Below are positions 10,201-17,735 of a stretch of DNA of 64,000 bases, in pieces; positions within the stretch are counted from its first letter, which is position 1; the number at the start of each line of letters is the position of its first letter. The notes under the pieces were generated by a model, which made no database searches, had not been told where the DNA came from, and saw only the letters and a program-made list of their open reading frames with translations. The position numbers and the translations under genes were made by a program. This stretch comes from Pseudohongiella acticola. Lineage in GTDB: Bacteria; Pseudomonadota; Gammaproteobacteria; Pseudomonadales; Pseudohongiellaceae. The stretch is from contig NZ_MASR01000001.1 of assembly GCF_001758195.1 (NCBI RefSeq), positions 1,612,001 through 1,676,000 of the forward strand, written 5' to 3'.

Positions 10201-13200
10201 ACATCAGCATAGCCGGCAAAAAAGTCCACTTCTGCCGTTGATGTACCAATAATATTAAAAATTTCGTCAGCAACAATCTGAAACTCGGGATCACCGTCAC
10301 GGCCGAATGTCACGGTATCGTCCACCTGTGCCGGACTGCCCTGGCCCGCCCAATACAAGTACGCGGCCCGGACACTGGAACTGGGCGGCATATCCAGTTC
10401 CGCTTCGGTACCGACTGAGAAATCGACGAATGAACAGTCTACAGCACCATTAACAGCCGGATTGGAAGCCTGGTTGCGCAGAGAAGCACCAATCGCCCTG
10501 TAACTGATAGCGCCGGAATAGGTTTTGTAAAGAATCACCGGCTCAAAATCTTCCGCCAGCGGCACGCCTTCTACTCGCGGCTTGAATGCCGCAACGATAT
10601 GCGCATTGATCGTTGGATCAACGTTTGTATCGATGTTACCGCCGGCGTTAAATGGCTCCACGACCGTAATAACGCCCAACGAACTTAACACACCAGCGGA
10701 TCCACCCGAGTACCCATTGGCCGGTCTCGACTGTAATTCTGCTACTCTTGGCGGCGGGTTTGTTTGCCCGGTGTCATAACCGCCCCACACGCCCACCAAA
10801 GGTGACGGTTGCGCTGCAAGATAGTGATACAAAGAGTTAGCCGGATTACCATAGGTGTCGTTGGCGGTGGCGCTAAAAATGAAAGAATTATTAGCCTGTG
10901 TCGTAATTGTTGTGGTCGCGTCATGCCTGAAAGTGGTGCCATTCACAGCTTCACTGTAATTCGTTCCATTGAGCGGGCCGGTCGCAGGGTTAGCTGCTTC
11001 CACAGGGATTTCCTGAGCCACACCAATGACACTGGTCAGACAGATTGTGGTACTGGTACCAGCAGCGCCGCCGTTGAAGACACCGTCAAATGTTCCGGCA
11101 CCCGTCGGCAGGTCGTCACCAAAAATTGCCCACATTTCCACGGCGACATCGAGTGAATACGGACCTTCATTATTGAACTGACGCTTGATCACCGCCATTG
11201 CGTCACCATCGAATGTCGCTGACGTGCCGGTGTTGACACTGGCACGATTCTCGATCTGGTGCGTGGTCATCAACACCATACGGGAGTCTGTCCCCGCTAT
11301 CGGGCTGGCAGCCGGGATGGCAATACTTGCCTCATTGGTCGGCAGTCCACTGTTACCCTGACCACCCTGGTCTGTGCAAACCGGCCCGGCGAATATCTCC
11401 GGGAAACAGCCAGTATAAAACAGGGTTGGATCCGCGGATGTTGCCTCAACGATGAGCCCTTCATCATCCACCACATCAAAATTGTACTGTGCCGGCGACG
11501 CACTGCTGAACACCAGCGTTACCTGCCCGCTACCAGAGAAGGTATAGTCCGCGACACCGGCATCGGCACCCGAAGGCGCCGGCAACGCATCATAACTGCC
11601 GCCGTTTTCATACCAGTCACCGCGACCAACGTTGTTGGTGATGCGCATGACGCCTTCAAAGTCCGATGCGATTTGGGCGTCACGGTCACGAACGGTAAAC
11701 TGCACCTGTGTGATGCTACAGGCGTTGCTTTCCGCTTCCGGCAAAATAATCTCGAAAGTACACAGCTCTATTTCAAGATTCTGGTCATACATGTTTGCAC
11801 TGTTGCCTGCATCCTGATTGACATCGTCCGTGATGTTTATATTTACCGGGCCACTGCCACGACGATGCCGGAAACCGAGAGAAATCGTACCGTCATCGGT
11901 GTCCTCGAATTCATAGGTGGCAAAACCATCTTCGGCAAACGCATCGCTCAGCGTACCGTCAGACAGACTGATATCTTCCCAGCTGCCAAATCCGGTTGAT
12001 GTGCTCAGTTCTACCTGTCCTTCATAATCGTCAACAGCATCGCCATCACGATCAACAATGGTGATATCAACCTGGGCTATCGAACATACATCCGAGTCGT
12101 TACCATCAGGGAATTCAATTCTGAATACGCAATTTTCGTAGTCAATGGTCGGATCAAAGTTGCCTGAGGGCTGTGCAACGTTAGCCGCGACAATATTAAA
12201 ATTGATGGTCGCATCCGTCTCGACAGCAAAATCCAGGGTAATTTCACCTTCGTCTGTCAACTGGAAGGAATAAGAGGCACTACCATCTCCCGGACCCGAA
12301 GTCAGGGCGCCAAATGCATCCGCAGCGACACCTGTCTTACTCCAGTCGCCTGTGGTAATGCCCACCGTACTCAGGTTGATGGTGCCGGTATAGGGAATGA
12401 CCGTTGCAGACGCATTGACCACACGAATACGAACTTCTTCCACGCGACACACACTGGAGTCCAGCGCAGTGACATCACCCGGCAGGAAGATACGGAACGA
12501 ACAGGCACTCACGGTCAGCTGACCATCATCGTCGCTGATGGTGGCCACATCACCGTCTTCAGACGTGATATTGAATGTGTAATTGCCGGCGACATTGGTA
12601 TAACCCAGTGTCACCTCACCGTCATCGTCCTCATCAAAGGTGTAGGTCGCGATGCCATCGCCCACGGCGCCGTTACTGAACTGCCCTTGTGCGCCAAAGG
12701 TATTGCTCCAGTTACCTGTTCCGGGCGAGCTGCTGATGGTGACTTCACCAACGTAATCGAGCAAGGGCTGATCGTCTGCGCCAAGCACGGCAAACGTGAT
12801 CGGTGACGCAGCACAGACACCACCCTGAATATTGTGAGATACAGTGAAGGAACACTGCCCGATCTCCAGCGGTGGACCATAGTTCTCCGTTTCAATGGAA
12901 CCGGAGTTAGCATCAAACGACAGACTCGCGTTGGCAGTGGTTGTATAAAACTCCAGATCTACGGTACCGGTGTCAGTGCTGATGAACTCATAGGTCGCCG
13001 AGCCATTGCCCAGGTTGGTGAAATTGCCCGGGAAACCCGATACCACATCATAATCACCATTATTGGCATCATTGGTGATGGTCACTGTGCCTTCAAAGTC
13101 CGTTACCGGGTCACCGGATGAGTCCACAACATTGATCGTGATTACGGTAAATGGCGAACAGGTGCTGCTGAGGGCGGCATGCTCGATTTCAAAATGTGGC

Positions 13201-15329
13201 CCGGCTATGATCTCAATATTGTTGGAGACCACAGAGCCTGTGGTGCCATTGACGGTGAAACTGAGCGTCCGGTTGCCGGTTGTACCGGTAATGCTGAGGC
13301 CGTTAAAAATCGCCTGGCCACTGGCATTGGTCTGAACGGCTGTTGTACCACCCAGGGTGCCGCCACCGCTGGCGATGGCAACATTGACTGTCGCATTCTG
13401 TACCGGGTTGTTGCTGGCGTCTCTCAGCACAACTCTTGGCGCCGTGGCAAATGCCTCGCCACTCTGCGCTGTCGTTGACGGCTGCACGTCCATGGTCAAC
13501 CTGGGCGGGGCATAACGAACGATAACAATACCCGAGCCACCCGCAGCACCGTTGATCGAGTTATTACCGCCACCACCACCGCCGCCCCTGTTGGCGGTAC
13601 CTGCAGTAGCAGGTGTGTCGTTACGACCACCGGCACCGCCACCGCCCTGACCACCGGCACCCGGATTGGACGAGTTCTGTGAAGCACCACCGCCACCACC
13701 ACCGGCATAAAAAGTCGGTGTGCCGCTGATACTGTATTGCAGACCAACACCACCCTGGCCGCCATTTTCATTGGCATTGCCCGGGATATCCTGACCGGCG
13801 CCGCCAGCGCCACCGCCCCCGGTTGCAGGTGCGCCACCAGGTGAGCCGGGCATGTTGCCGCCACGAAAACCGAAACCGGTCGTTGCTGCCCCCGGTTGTG
13901 TTGCAACACCACCATTATTGCCGCGTGAACCGCCACCAGAACCGCCGCTGCTACCCTGCGCATTGCCACCGGCGCCGCCGCCGCCGCCCAGTGCAGTCAA
14001 ACTGCCAAACACGGAATTGCCGCCATTAATACCATTGGCATGCCCGGTCCCCGGACCGCCAGCACCGCCGGCACCTACAGTGACCGCAACCGAACTGCCG
14101 ACGGCAAAACCGGTCCTGTACACCAGGCCGCCTGCACCGCCGCCGCCCGCGCCCGCTGTCGAGAACGCACGGGAAGTACCACCACCCCCGCCACCGGCGA
14201 CCACCAGCACATCCACCTGAGAGACACCTGGCGGACGGTTGAACGTACCCGAAGACGTAAAAGTATGGGTGATAAAGGTTTGCGTTGGGGCGATATAACG
14301 CACGATCACGATGCCGCTGCCACCGTTGGCGCCTGGGGTGCCGCCGTTATTACCGGAACCGCCACCGCCGCCACCGGTATTGGCCTGGCCCGCAGTTGCG
14401 GTGCCGGGTGATGAAGGCGGACCGCCAGCGCCACCGCCGCCCTGGCCTCCCGTGCCGGCGGTGCCACCACCATTACGCTTACCGCCACCGCCACCGCCAC
14501 CGAACCAGCCAGCCTGACCGACACCGGTGCCAACGACTGCGCTAAAATCAAGGCCCGCACCACCGTTACCACCGGCATTGTCAGTACCCGCACTACCCGC
14601 CGCACCGGCACCACCGCCGCCACCGCCAGCACGGTTGGCGGCGGTTGTAGACGAACTGCCCGCACCACCATTGGATCCCTGCCCTGCAGTGCCGTTACCC
14701 GCTGGCCTTGGAGCATTTGCTGTCGTGCCGCCACCACCACCACCAGAGCCGCCATTGCCACCGCCCGCCGTGCTTTGAGCCCCACCCTGACCATAGCCGC
14801 CACCCAGTGATACTTCGGCACCAAAGGAGGAATTGCCACCATTTTGACCATTGCCAGAAGTGTCATTAGTCGTAGAAATGGCGGCACCGCCTGCACCGCC
14901 TGCGCCAACGACAACGGCATAGGAAGGCTGATTGACAGTAACGTTAGTCAACGCACGCACCCCGCCGCCACCGCCGCCGCCGCCATAGGTGCTGCCGCCA
15001 CCGCCACCGCCACCCACAATGAGCACGTCCAGACTGCTCAACCCGGACGGAGGAGTAAAAGTCCCGTTGCTGTTGAATACGTGTACCGTGTAGGCACCCT
15101 GGGTGCTGATGGTGCCCCCAGTCCCGATCAATGGCGTGCTAACCTGCCCGATGGTGCCGCCAGTGCCCCTGACATTCACCGGACCCGGCACCTGCGCAAT
15201 GACCAGACCCGCTGCCACCAGAACGCCTGCCAAAGCCCAAACGCCGCGCACGCACCAGCGCCACAAACTGGCTTCGTGGTCAGCGGTCGTTTTTTGAACT
15301 CGGGTGGCCTTTCGCCGTTCTTGGCGCAT
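4239..15329 (-). CDS. mshQ: Giant MshQ-like surface protein (MSHA locus)
   Basis: About 3,696 residues, several times larger than the usual MshQ. An N-terminal hydrophobic segment (about 23-47) acts as signal or anchor. Two glycine-rich domains follow (about 90-350 and 350-608), each closing with GIVIVRY, then a Big1-like domain (about 610-710). Five tandem Ig-like modules with paired cysteines run from about 710 to 1310, and single copies recur near 2575-2685 and 2890-2990. In between are DUF11-type repeats (about 1960-2280), a WD/propeller-like stretch with LIIYDPQTDEAVMFF, and a jelly-roll-like domain (about 2700-2870). The last 800 residues are the MshQ/DUF6701 region and end in FRSHDRVIHWQEIYNG, the typical MshQ C-terminus. 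Location last in the pilus locus supports the name. The start is ATG 15329; a TTG two codons upstream is possible and no ribosome site is obvious. Its likely role, an adhesin or pilus-linked surface protein, is inferred. Confidence 0.85.
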   Translation of the reverse strand: MRQERRKATRVQKTTADHEASLWRWCVRGVWALAGVLVAAGLVIAQVPGPVNVRGTGGTIGQVSTPLIGTGGTISTQGAYTVHVFNSNGTFTPPSGLSSLDVLIVGGGGGGGSTYGGGGGGGGVRALTNVTVNQPSYAVVVGAGGAGGAAISTTNDTSGNGQNGGNSSFGAEVSLGGGYGQGGAQSTAGGGNGGSGGGGGGTTANAPRPAGNGTAGQGSNGGAGSSSTTAANRAGGGGGGAGAAGSAGTDNAGGNGGAGLDFSAVVGTGVGQAGWFGGGGGGGKRNGGGTAGTGGQGGGGAGGPPSSPGTATAGQANTGGGGGGSGNNGGTPGANGGSGIVIVRYIAPTQTFITHTFTSSGTFNRPPGVSQVDVLVVAGGGGGGTSRAFSTAGAGGGGAGGLVYRTGFAVGSSVAVTVGAGGAGGPGTGHANGINGGNSVFGSLTALGGGGGAGGNAQGSSGGSGGGSRGNNGGVATQPGAATTGFGFRGGNMPGSPGGAPATGGGGAGGAGQDIPGNANENGGQGGVGLQYSISGTPTFYAGGGGGGASQNSSNPGAGGQGGGGAGGRNDTPATAGTANRGGGGGGGNNSINGAAGGSGIVIVRYAPPRLTMDVQPSTTAQSGEAFATAPRVVLRDASNNPVQNATVNVAIASGGGTLGGTTAVQTNASGQAIFNGLSITGTTGNRTLSFTVNGTTGSVVSNNIEIIAGPHFEIEHAALSSTCSPFTVITINVVDSSGDPVTDFEGTVTITNDANNGDYDVVSGFPGNFTNLGNGSATYEFISTDTGTVDLEFYTTTANASLSFDANSGSIETENYGPPLEIGQCSFTVSHNIQGGVCAASPITFAVLGADDQPLLDYVGEVTISSSPGTGNWSNTFGAQGQFSNGAVGDGIATYTFDEDDDGEVTLGYTNVAGNYTFNITSEDGDVATISDDDGQLTVSACSFRIFLPGDVTALDSSVCRVEEVRIRVVNASATVIPYTGTINLSTVGITTGDWSKTGVAADAFGALTSGPGDGSASYSFQLTDEGEITLDFAVETDATINFNIVAANVAQPSGNFDPTIDYENCVFRIEFPDGNDSDVCSIAQVDITIVDRDGDAVDDYEGQVELSTSTGFGSWEDISLSDGTLSDAFAEDGFATYEFEDTDDGTISLGFRHRRGSGPVNINITDDVNQDAGNSANMYDQNLEIELCTFEIILPEAESNACSITQVQFTVRDRDAQIASDFEGVMRITNNVGRGDWYENGGSYDALPAPSGADAGVADYTFSGSGQVTLVFSSASPAQYNFDVVDDEGLIVEATSADPTLFYTGCFPEIFAGPVCTDQGGQGNSGLPTNEASIAIPAASPIAGTDSRMVLMTTHQIENRASVNTGTSATFDGDAMAVIKRQFNNEGPYSLDVAVEMWAIFGDDLPTGAGTFDGVFNGGAAGTSTTICLTSVIGVAQEIPVEAANPATGPLNGTNYSEAVNGTTFRHDATTTITTQANNSFIFSATANDTYGNPANSLYHYLAAQPSPLVGVWGGYDTGQTNPPPRVAELQSRPANGYSGGSAGVLSSLGVITVVEPFNAGGNIDTNVDPTINAHIVAAFKPRVEGVPLAEDFEPVILYKTYSGAISYRAIGASLRNQASNPAVNGAVDCSFVDFSVGTEAELDMPPSSSVRAAYLYWAGQGSPAQVDDTVTFGRDGDPEFQIVADEIFNIIGTSTAEVDFFAGYADVTELVTQNGDYRVSDFAVSNTGDWDNNATCAAGWSLVVVYDNDDEQLRVVNLFHGFQPFQWASFTLVPRNFRMATYDEDRYLPNGQVTHFTLEGDETLNNGDESLGIQDAPDSVVFNNMSQEHTNSYNPINNEFNGTITRPIFELYDNGVDPPFYSWIGKNEPPGIITNSQNDDGYEIDFPGPDAQLSGRSGDRIGSSYGVDIDTHYLGNETLFDFSQPNNEAERITTRYSSGQDLVMLVSEIISVTNFPIADIEVFLSQSGDFKVNGDGSYQITVTNNGNGTSTGGDATGVVTVAMQLPAGMTFANAGQVVGTGWSCNVTLAPSDGAFTCTYDIGNVTPLASGADLPVIDIDVDLSGPDVFTLNQNNRTVTARGVHTGGNCTPTTTGLVPLESTCDRSPQFDNKYDLQGGAINPNTVTAKTDSNNNVASVISTVQGIRTDLRIVKTLVDSLEVDQPGQYQLVVTNLGPDDTTVPFTLSDVQPSGVTFTGFSSTDTEWSCSTLTPTLNCEFDGELALNESTTLLLDVLVTGSARTNVVNTAQVVAGDGNFDNFQSNNTSTNSSTIVGPPVAGQERFLLSVSTPGNDTSIGGLNNFENHDLIIYDPQTDEAVMFFDDSVSNGSRIDDINAVHLLKNGHIILSANGSSVIGTNNLAFEPWDLVRYDPITGEAFMFLQGSTVFDNFASVNINGVYINDDCPASANHSECTVLLSTTGGATTSFDSLSFTSSDIIALDRSGANVTASVYLEGSDDDVFGATEGNGNVDLDAFYVRVDPNDPTATIDTLALSVDNETAIIGDDPAMDPVDGTVVTRDDVTQLNRTDNTTENLFLGDQELGVFTPDVLAQPTAAERRLDALHLVEDGYHGHFSVRVVQAGSVCAFALVRISKHDGLTHDRDTDYYGSVRLATSTGVGNWSEHTGVMGSLNNGTLDDGAAVYRFDPDDNGTVVLRLSYDETATIKITATNGIASVLASESPNFVFNDELTEITWEDLFNTVSYSRNDGTRNWTGDWTEVDGESAAIVASPATGNVRVINDVNNIPGHQKLRLRSNNYAINNSIEPSLMRTFNLASVPATEAVVLSFNYNFTGVAPTDQVVVEARGTSTGNPAWTQLASYTSASASGSGMASLNLTTALGGNPNLSTTSQIRFRIANGYAVTGRFFIDNVKIATATDECGYTGSGSLNHYAISHSGFGISCVGTPITITAHDAADGDISANGETINISVSPAKGVWARVLNGGGTLTPIASQTDNGVATYAFPQGEESVSLLLNYTVPAGAMTPVNISVQGQTSTATEDSSEDPTLQIAEAGLVFYNETQDNYTIGTQIAGKPSNVAPLGHLLTVQGVRSSDQDPMQCVPLFDAGQTLPIEIAAECNDNDSCVSGESFTVNGEAVALVDDNGGAGASAYTEVELDFITQPSGDIGATIELNYSDVGRMQLHSRYNIPFGFFGDTLPDDPLNPPGVSNDYMTGISNLFVVRPFGFAIDFPGDEGLDRADSQPADNFPDRAGNTADSLATDSDGNVFVYAGEGFDTLVTAMAWQAVDDDADQDGQPDVGANLYDNRPTPNFYYDSDGQADDYRVRLTVLENQAEALGGVRGSLTSDTLTFNNFDNYSAIEGTGSASISYNEVGIIDMQAELVDSGNNALAYLGTDVIRGVVNDVGRFYPRRFDVVTTALLPRVAASCVPPSLFTYMDEPFGIELDLVARNIQGATTVNYRGGFAKLATYAQLNFRAIEEVASADNNDLSARLDNISIPANYQATWSSVQGGELALEGNLAFSRADPAVPDGPFEDTLIAFVPIDSDGVTLDPGDLDTEITEATPEYNLIAEHDFRYGRLLINNAFGPETEDLAITFRVEYFDGERFVVNTDDSCTIIDADELTLVPGTYTGNLDDGETEIVTPQTTEFHNGQVQGVESGTNPSDETFTATAAGEGNSGTVDVELDLDELGLPFLQFRWPEIDADYDENPRAQLEFGQFRSHDRVIHWQEIYNGPTPP
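11440..13200 (-). repeat. Five tandem Ig-like modules in mshQ
   Basis: Five consecutive modules of about 110-125 codons. Most start with a CxFxI-type strand and have a second Cys about 10-15 residues later, a DYxGxVxI-type strand, and a closing strand of the form G-x-A-T-Y-x-F. Approximate spans are 12890-13200, 12550-12850, 12190-12510, 11830-12130 and 11440-11770. Two isolated relatives occur at about 7320-7620 and 6390-6670. They are diverged at the DNA level, so this is an old array rather than a recent expansion. Confidence 0.75.
13500..15060 (-). repeat. Two glycine-rich coding domains in mshQ
   Basis: Codes for two successive glycine-rich domains with runs such as GGGGGGG, each ending in the same GSGIVIVRY strand. 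The base composition is extreme, with mostly GGN codons on the minus strand. This produces long open frames on the opposite strand that are not genes. The two domains align over their length, so they look like an internal duplication. Confidence 0.8.
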
Positions 15330-15540
15330 AGTCAAACGTTACCAACAAATTAACGATTTATTATTCACTTAGGGCATTATATCGGGTAAGGACTGCTTAA
15401 TTGGTTCACAGTAGCAATATGCCCACTAATTGTCCCCATATTTACCCGATGCGAGGACAGTTTAGATTGCAAAATTGTGCACCCGAACACAAAATACAAA
15501 AAGAAATCAGACAGAATCAGCCAACCACACGGGGTCTACC
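15330..15540. promoter_or_regulatory. Divergent promoter region, mshQ versus small membrane protein
   Basis: An AT-rich gap of 211 bases between two divergent starts. Because a plus-strand gene separates mshQ from mshP, mshQ cannot be a simple read-through part of the pilin operon and should have its own promoter here. No convincing consensus pair was identified. Confidence 0.5.
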
Positions 15541-15834
15541 ATGGAACTGGAATACAAAATCGTGCAATCCACCACACCACACTTTGCCAAAGCCGCCAAT
15601 CTCAAGGCCATTCTGGATGAGGAAGCGCAGGCAGGCTGGCAACTGGTGGAGAAGTTCGATAACTACAAACTTCGCCTTCAGCGCGACATCAGTCATCGTG
15701 CTGGCGACGCTGCACGCAATGTTGATGCCTATCGCACCCAGGTTGGTTTGAGCAATTTTGTCACGTATGGTTCAGCCACATTACTGACGCTGGCCGTGGT
15801 ATACGCGATTTTCCGACTGGTCGGGACATTCTAG
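15541..15834 (+). CDS. Small membrane protein, DUF4177-like N-terminus
   Basis: A 97-residue protein. The N-terminal half (MELEYKIVQ, then ILDEEAQAGWQLVEKF) looks like the DUF4177 fold, and one transmembrane helix lies at about 75-95. It reads opposite to the MSHA genes and sits exactly between mshP and mshQ. The start at 15541 begins the conserved EYKIV strand; a longer frame from 15475 has no support. I do not know its function. Position suggests either a chance insertion or a small partner or regulator of the large surface protein, which is inference. Confidence 0.75.
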   Translation: MELEYKIVQSTTPHFAKAANLKAILDEEAQAGWQLVEKFDNYKLRLQRDISHRAGDAARNVDAYRTQVGLSNFVTYGSATLLTLAVVYAIFRLVGTF

Positions 15835-15876
15835 GATACCCTGGCCAGGCTCAGCCCTCCGCCGCCGATGAGCGCC

Positions 15877-16293
15877 TCACTCGGCAAACGTGGTTCTCAC
15901 CTGAACCGTACGGCTGACATCACCACAGATACCTGTGCTGGTAATGGTGTAGTAGTTGAGACTGTCAATGGTTGTGTCCAGTTCGCAGGTCACTTCCGCC
16001 GAACACTGGGTCAGCCCTTCAGCGGCAAACTCGTAAATGCGGGGGCTGCCTGCGTTATCAGGGCAGATCGCGTTGGTATCATATTGCGGAAACTCATCCG
16101 GCGGAAACAGCGCATTCATGGCAAAGCCTGCGCCTGATTCCGCCGCGTAGAAAGCGCGTGTCAGACGCAACTCCTCTTCAAAGGTTTCCGCATTTTGCGA
16201 GACCAGCAAATTGATGGCGACAGCAATACTGGCCATCAGCGTAATGACAAAAATCGCCGCTGGAAGCCCCACTCCCCGTTGTCGCGCAGGCAT
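15877..16293 (-). CDS. mshP: MSHA pilin-assembly protein MshP
   Basis: 138 residues. The N-terminus MPARQRGVGLPAAIFVITLM is the MshP hallmark: a prepilin-like leader ending in Gly before a hydrophobic helix, but without the Glu5 of normal pilins. The rest is a small globular domain with paired cysteines. The start at 16293 matches the usual short leader. An upstream ATG at 16326 would overlap the end of mshO by 11 bases and add 11 residues. It is expected to be a minor pseudopilin of the MSHA complex, placed after mshO as in Vibrio and Shewanella. Confidence 0.88.
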   Translation of the reverse strand: MPARQRGVGLPAAIFVITLMASIAVAINLLVSQNAETFEEELRLTRAFYAAESGAGFAMNALFPPDEFPQYDTNAICPDNAGSPRIYEFAAEGLTQCSAEVTCELDTTIDSLNYYTITSTGICGDVSRTVQVRTTFAE

Positions 16294-16315
16294 GTTTGTC
16301 TTTAAGGCAGAGTAT

Positions 16316-17170
16316 TCAGGGCACATTGCGCATCAAGACCTCATGCTTCAGATTGACCACGTCTCCCTCGCTGGTAAAGCTCAGGTCCATGGCTATGATG
16401 GCGTTTCGCCTCAGTGTTGGTTCCAACACGTTGAAGGCAGTTCGTCCGCTATTATCCAGGCTGTCACTGATCAAAATCCGGTCAGGCGCCGTCGCCTCCA
16501 GGCAGCTCGGGGTGGATGGTGTGCACTGGATTTCCTGCATACCATAATCCTGGTAACGAAACAGACGATCGCCGACCAGGCAGAAACTGACCGGAGACCG
16601 GGCGACATAAAAGCGGTCGACCGGTGAGCGCCGGGTAAAGCGATGCGTTGCATCAAGCCGCACGGTGACAACACCATCGGCACCACCGGTATCTTCCAGC
16701 TCATCAATCAGCGCCATCGGGCCAGGATTGTCAAACTCATACAGGGCTTCCGTGCTGATCGGATAAATGACGGCATAAACCTCAGCCGGTGACGTGTAAG
16801 TGAGCGTCGGATTAAAATCAACGGCTTCAAAGGTGTCATCACCGGAGCCGGTAAACGGTGCATCGCGATAACTGCTGGCGCCGGTAAATGGCATGAACTC
16901 CAGGCACTGATCGCCGCCCGGCTGTGCCGTGGTCACCCGGATACTGTTAGGCACGGCGTTATGTAACTCCAGGGCTATTCTGTCTACAACGGTTCTGCCC
17001 GATGATGCCAGCTTGTTGCGGTTGCCACTGGCCGCGAACCCTTCCACCGAGTCGCCAATGTAATTGACGATGCCGATCGCTATAATCGATGACACCACAA
17101 TCGTGATGACCACCTCGATTATCGTAAAACCGCGCTGGCGGCCAGTTTCAATAGTTGGCTTTGTAGACAC
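16316..17170 (-). CDS. mshO: MSHA minor pilin MshO
   Basis: 284 residues from a GTG at 17170. The leader is short and basic, cleaved in GRQRG-FTIIE, with Glu at mature position 5 and a long hydrophobic helix. The C-terminal domain contains several cysteines, as in MshO and the GspJ/PilW-type minor pilins. The GTG start overlaps mshD by 23 bases; an ATG at 17200 in the same frame would give an unusually long leader. Part of the mshC-D-O-P minor pilin operon, whose products are thought to prime pilus assembly at the inner membrane. Confidence 0.87.
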   Translation of the reverse strand: MSTKPTIETGRQRGFTIIEVVITIVVSSIIAIGIVNYIGDSVEGFAASGNRNKLASSGRTVVDRIALELHNAVPNSIRVTTAQPGGDQCLEFMPFTGASSYRDAPFTGSGDDTFEAVDFNPTLTYTSPAEVYAVIYPISTEALYEFDNPGPMALIDELEDTGGADGVVTVRLDATHRFTRRSPVDRFYVARSPVSFCLVGDRLFRYQDYGMQEIQCTPSTPSCLEATAPDRILISDSLDNSGRTAFNVLEPTLRRNAIIAMDLSFTSEGDVVNLKHEVLMRNVP

Positions 17171-17735
17171 TGAAACTCCACTCGCTGAACATTGAGGCAT
17201 GATTAACAGTGACGGTAATCAGCTTGGCATCCTGTACATCGGTCAGATCATTGGGCTCTGAGGCCAGCTCTTCTTCTGGTTGACCGACCCCCAGTTGCAA
17301 ATAACGGACTGTTACGCGGACACGAAAATTGTCGTAGCCCAGCCGATCCATGCCTTCTGCGTCCTGCAGGGGCGTGGCCTGATCCAGGCCCTCGTCCAGA
17401 CCATGATAATCATCAACATCATCATAATCTTCGCGATCTGTTTCGCCACCATCAAGCCCAAAATCGACTTCGTCGGTGCAATTGCTGCGACAGGGGGGAA
17501 TACCGCGCGGTGCCGTGCGCTCATCAAAGCGTTTGGCCAGAATCTCGTCCAGATAGCTCTGCGCCAGTGCCACCGCTCTTGTTTCCAGCAGCACATCGGA
17601 GCTGCGGGAGACGGCGCCAGAAATGGCCGCAGACACACCGACCAGGGCAACAGCCAGAATAATGATGACGGCTACCAGTTCAATCAGCGTCAGACCGCGC
17701 TGCCGACCCGGTAATGTTTGATGTGGTTTATTCAA
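17148..17735 (-). CDS. mshD: MSHA minor pilin MshD
   Basis: 195 residues with a class III prepilin leader (GRQRG-LTLIELVAV), Glu5 and a hydrophobic helix, then a GspI/PilV-like body. Residues about 85-115 are very acidic (DREDYDDVDDYH), which is unusual and may bind metal or face solvent. It overlaps the end of mshC by 8 bases, so the minor pilin genes are tightly coupled. Name from sequence type and position between mshC and mshO. Confidence 0.88.
   Translation of the reverse strand: MNKPHQTLPGRQRGLTLIELVAVIIILAVALVGVSAAISGAVSRSSDVLLETRAVALAQSYLDEILAKRFDERTAPRGIPPCRSNCTDEVDFGLDGGETDREDYDDVDDYHGLDEGLDQATPLQDAEGMDRLGYDNFRVRVTVRYLQLGVGQPEEELASEPNDLTDVQDAKLITVTVNHASMFSEWSFSVYKANY

Noticed and set aside
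4161-14920. Many plus-strand open frames opposite mshQ, including ones of 389, 268 and 246 codons
   Set aside because: They are shadows of the large minus-strand gene, rich in His/Arg/Pro or Ala/Pro, without ribosome sites or recognisable domains.
13500-15060. Possible CRISPR or satellite array in the GC-rich repeats
   Set aside because: Repeats are glycine codons of an open frame, irregular in length and without spacers.
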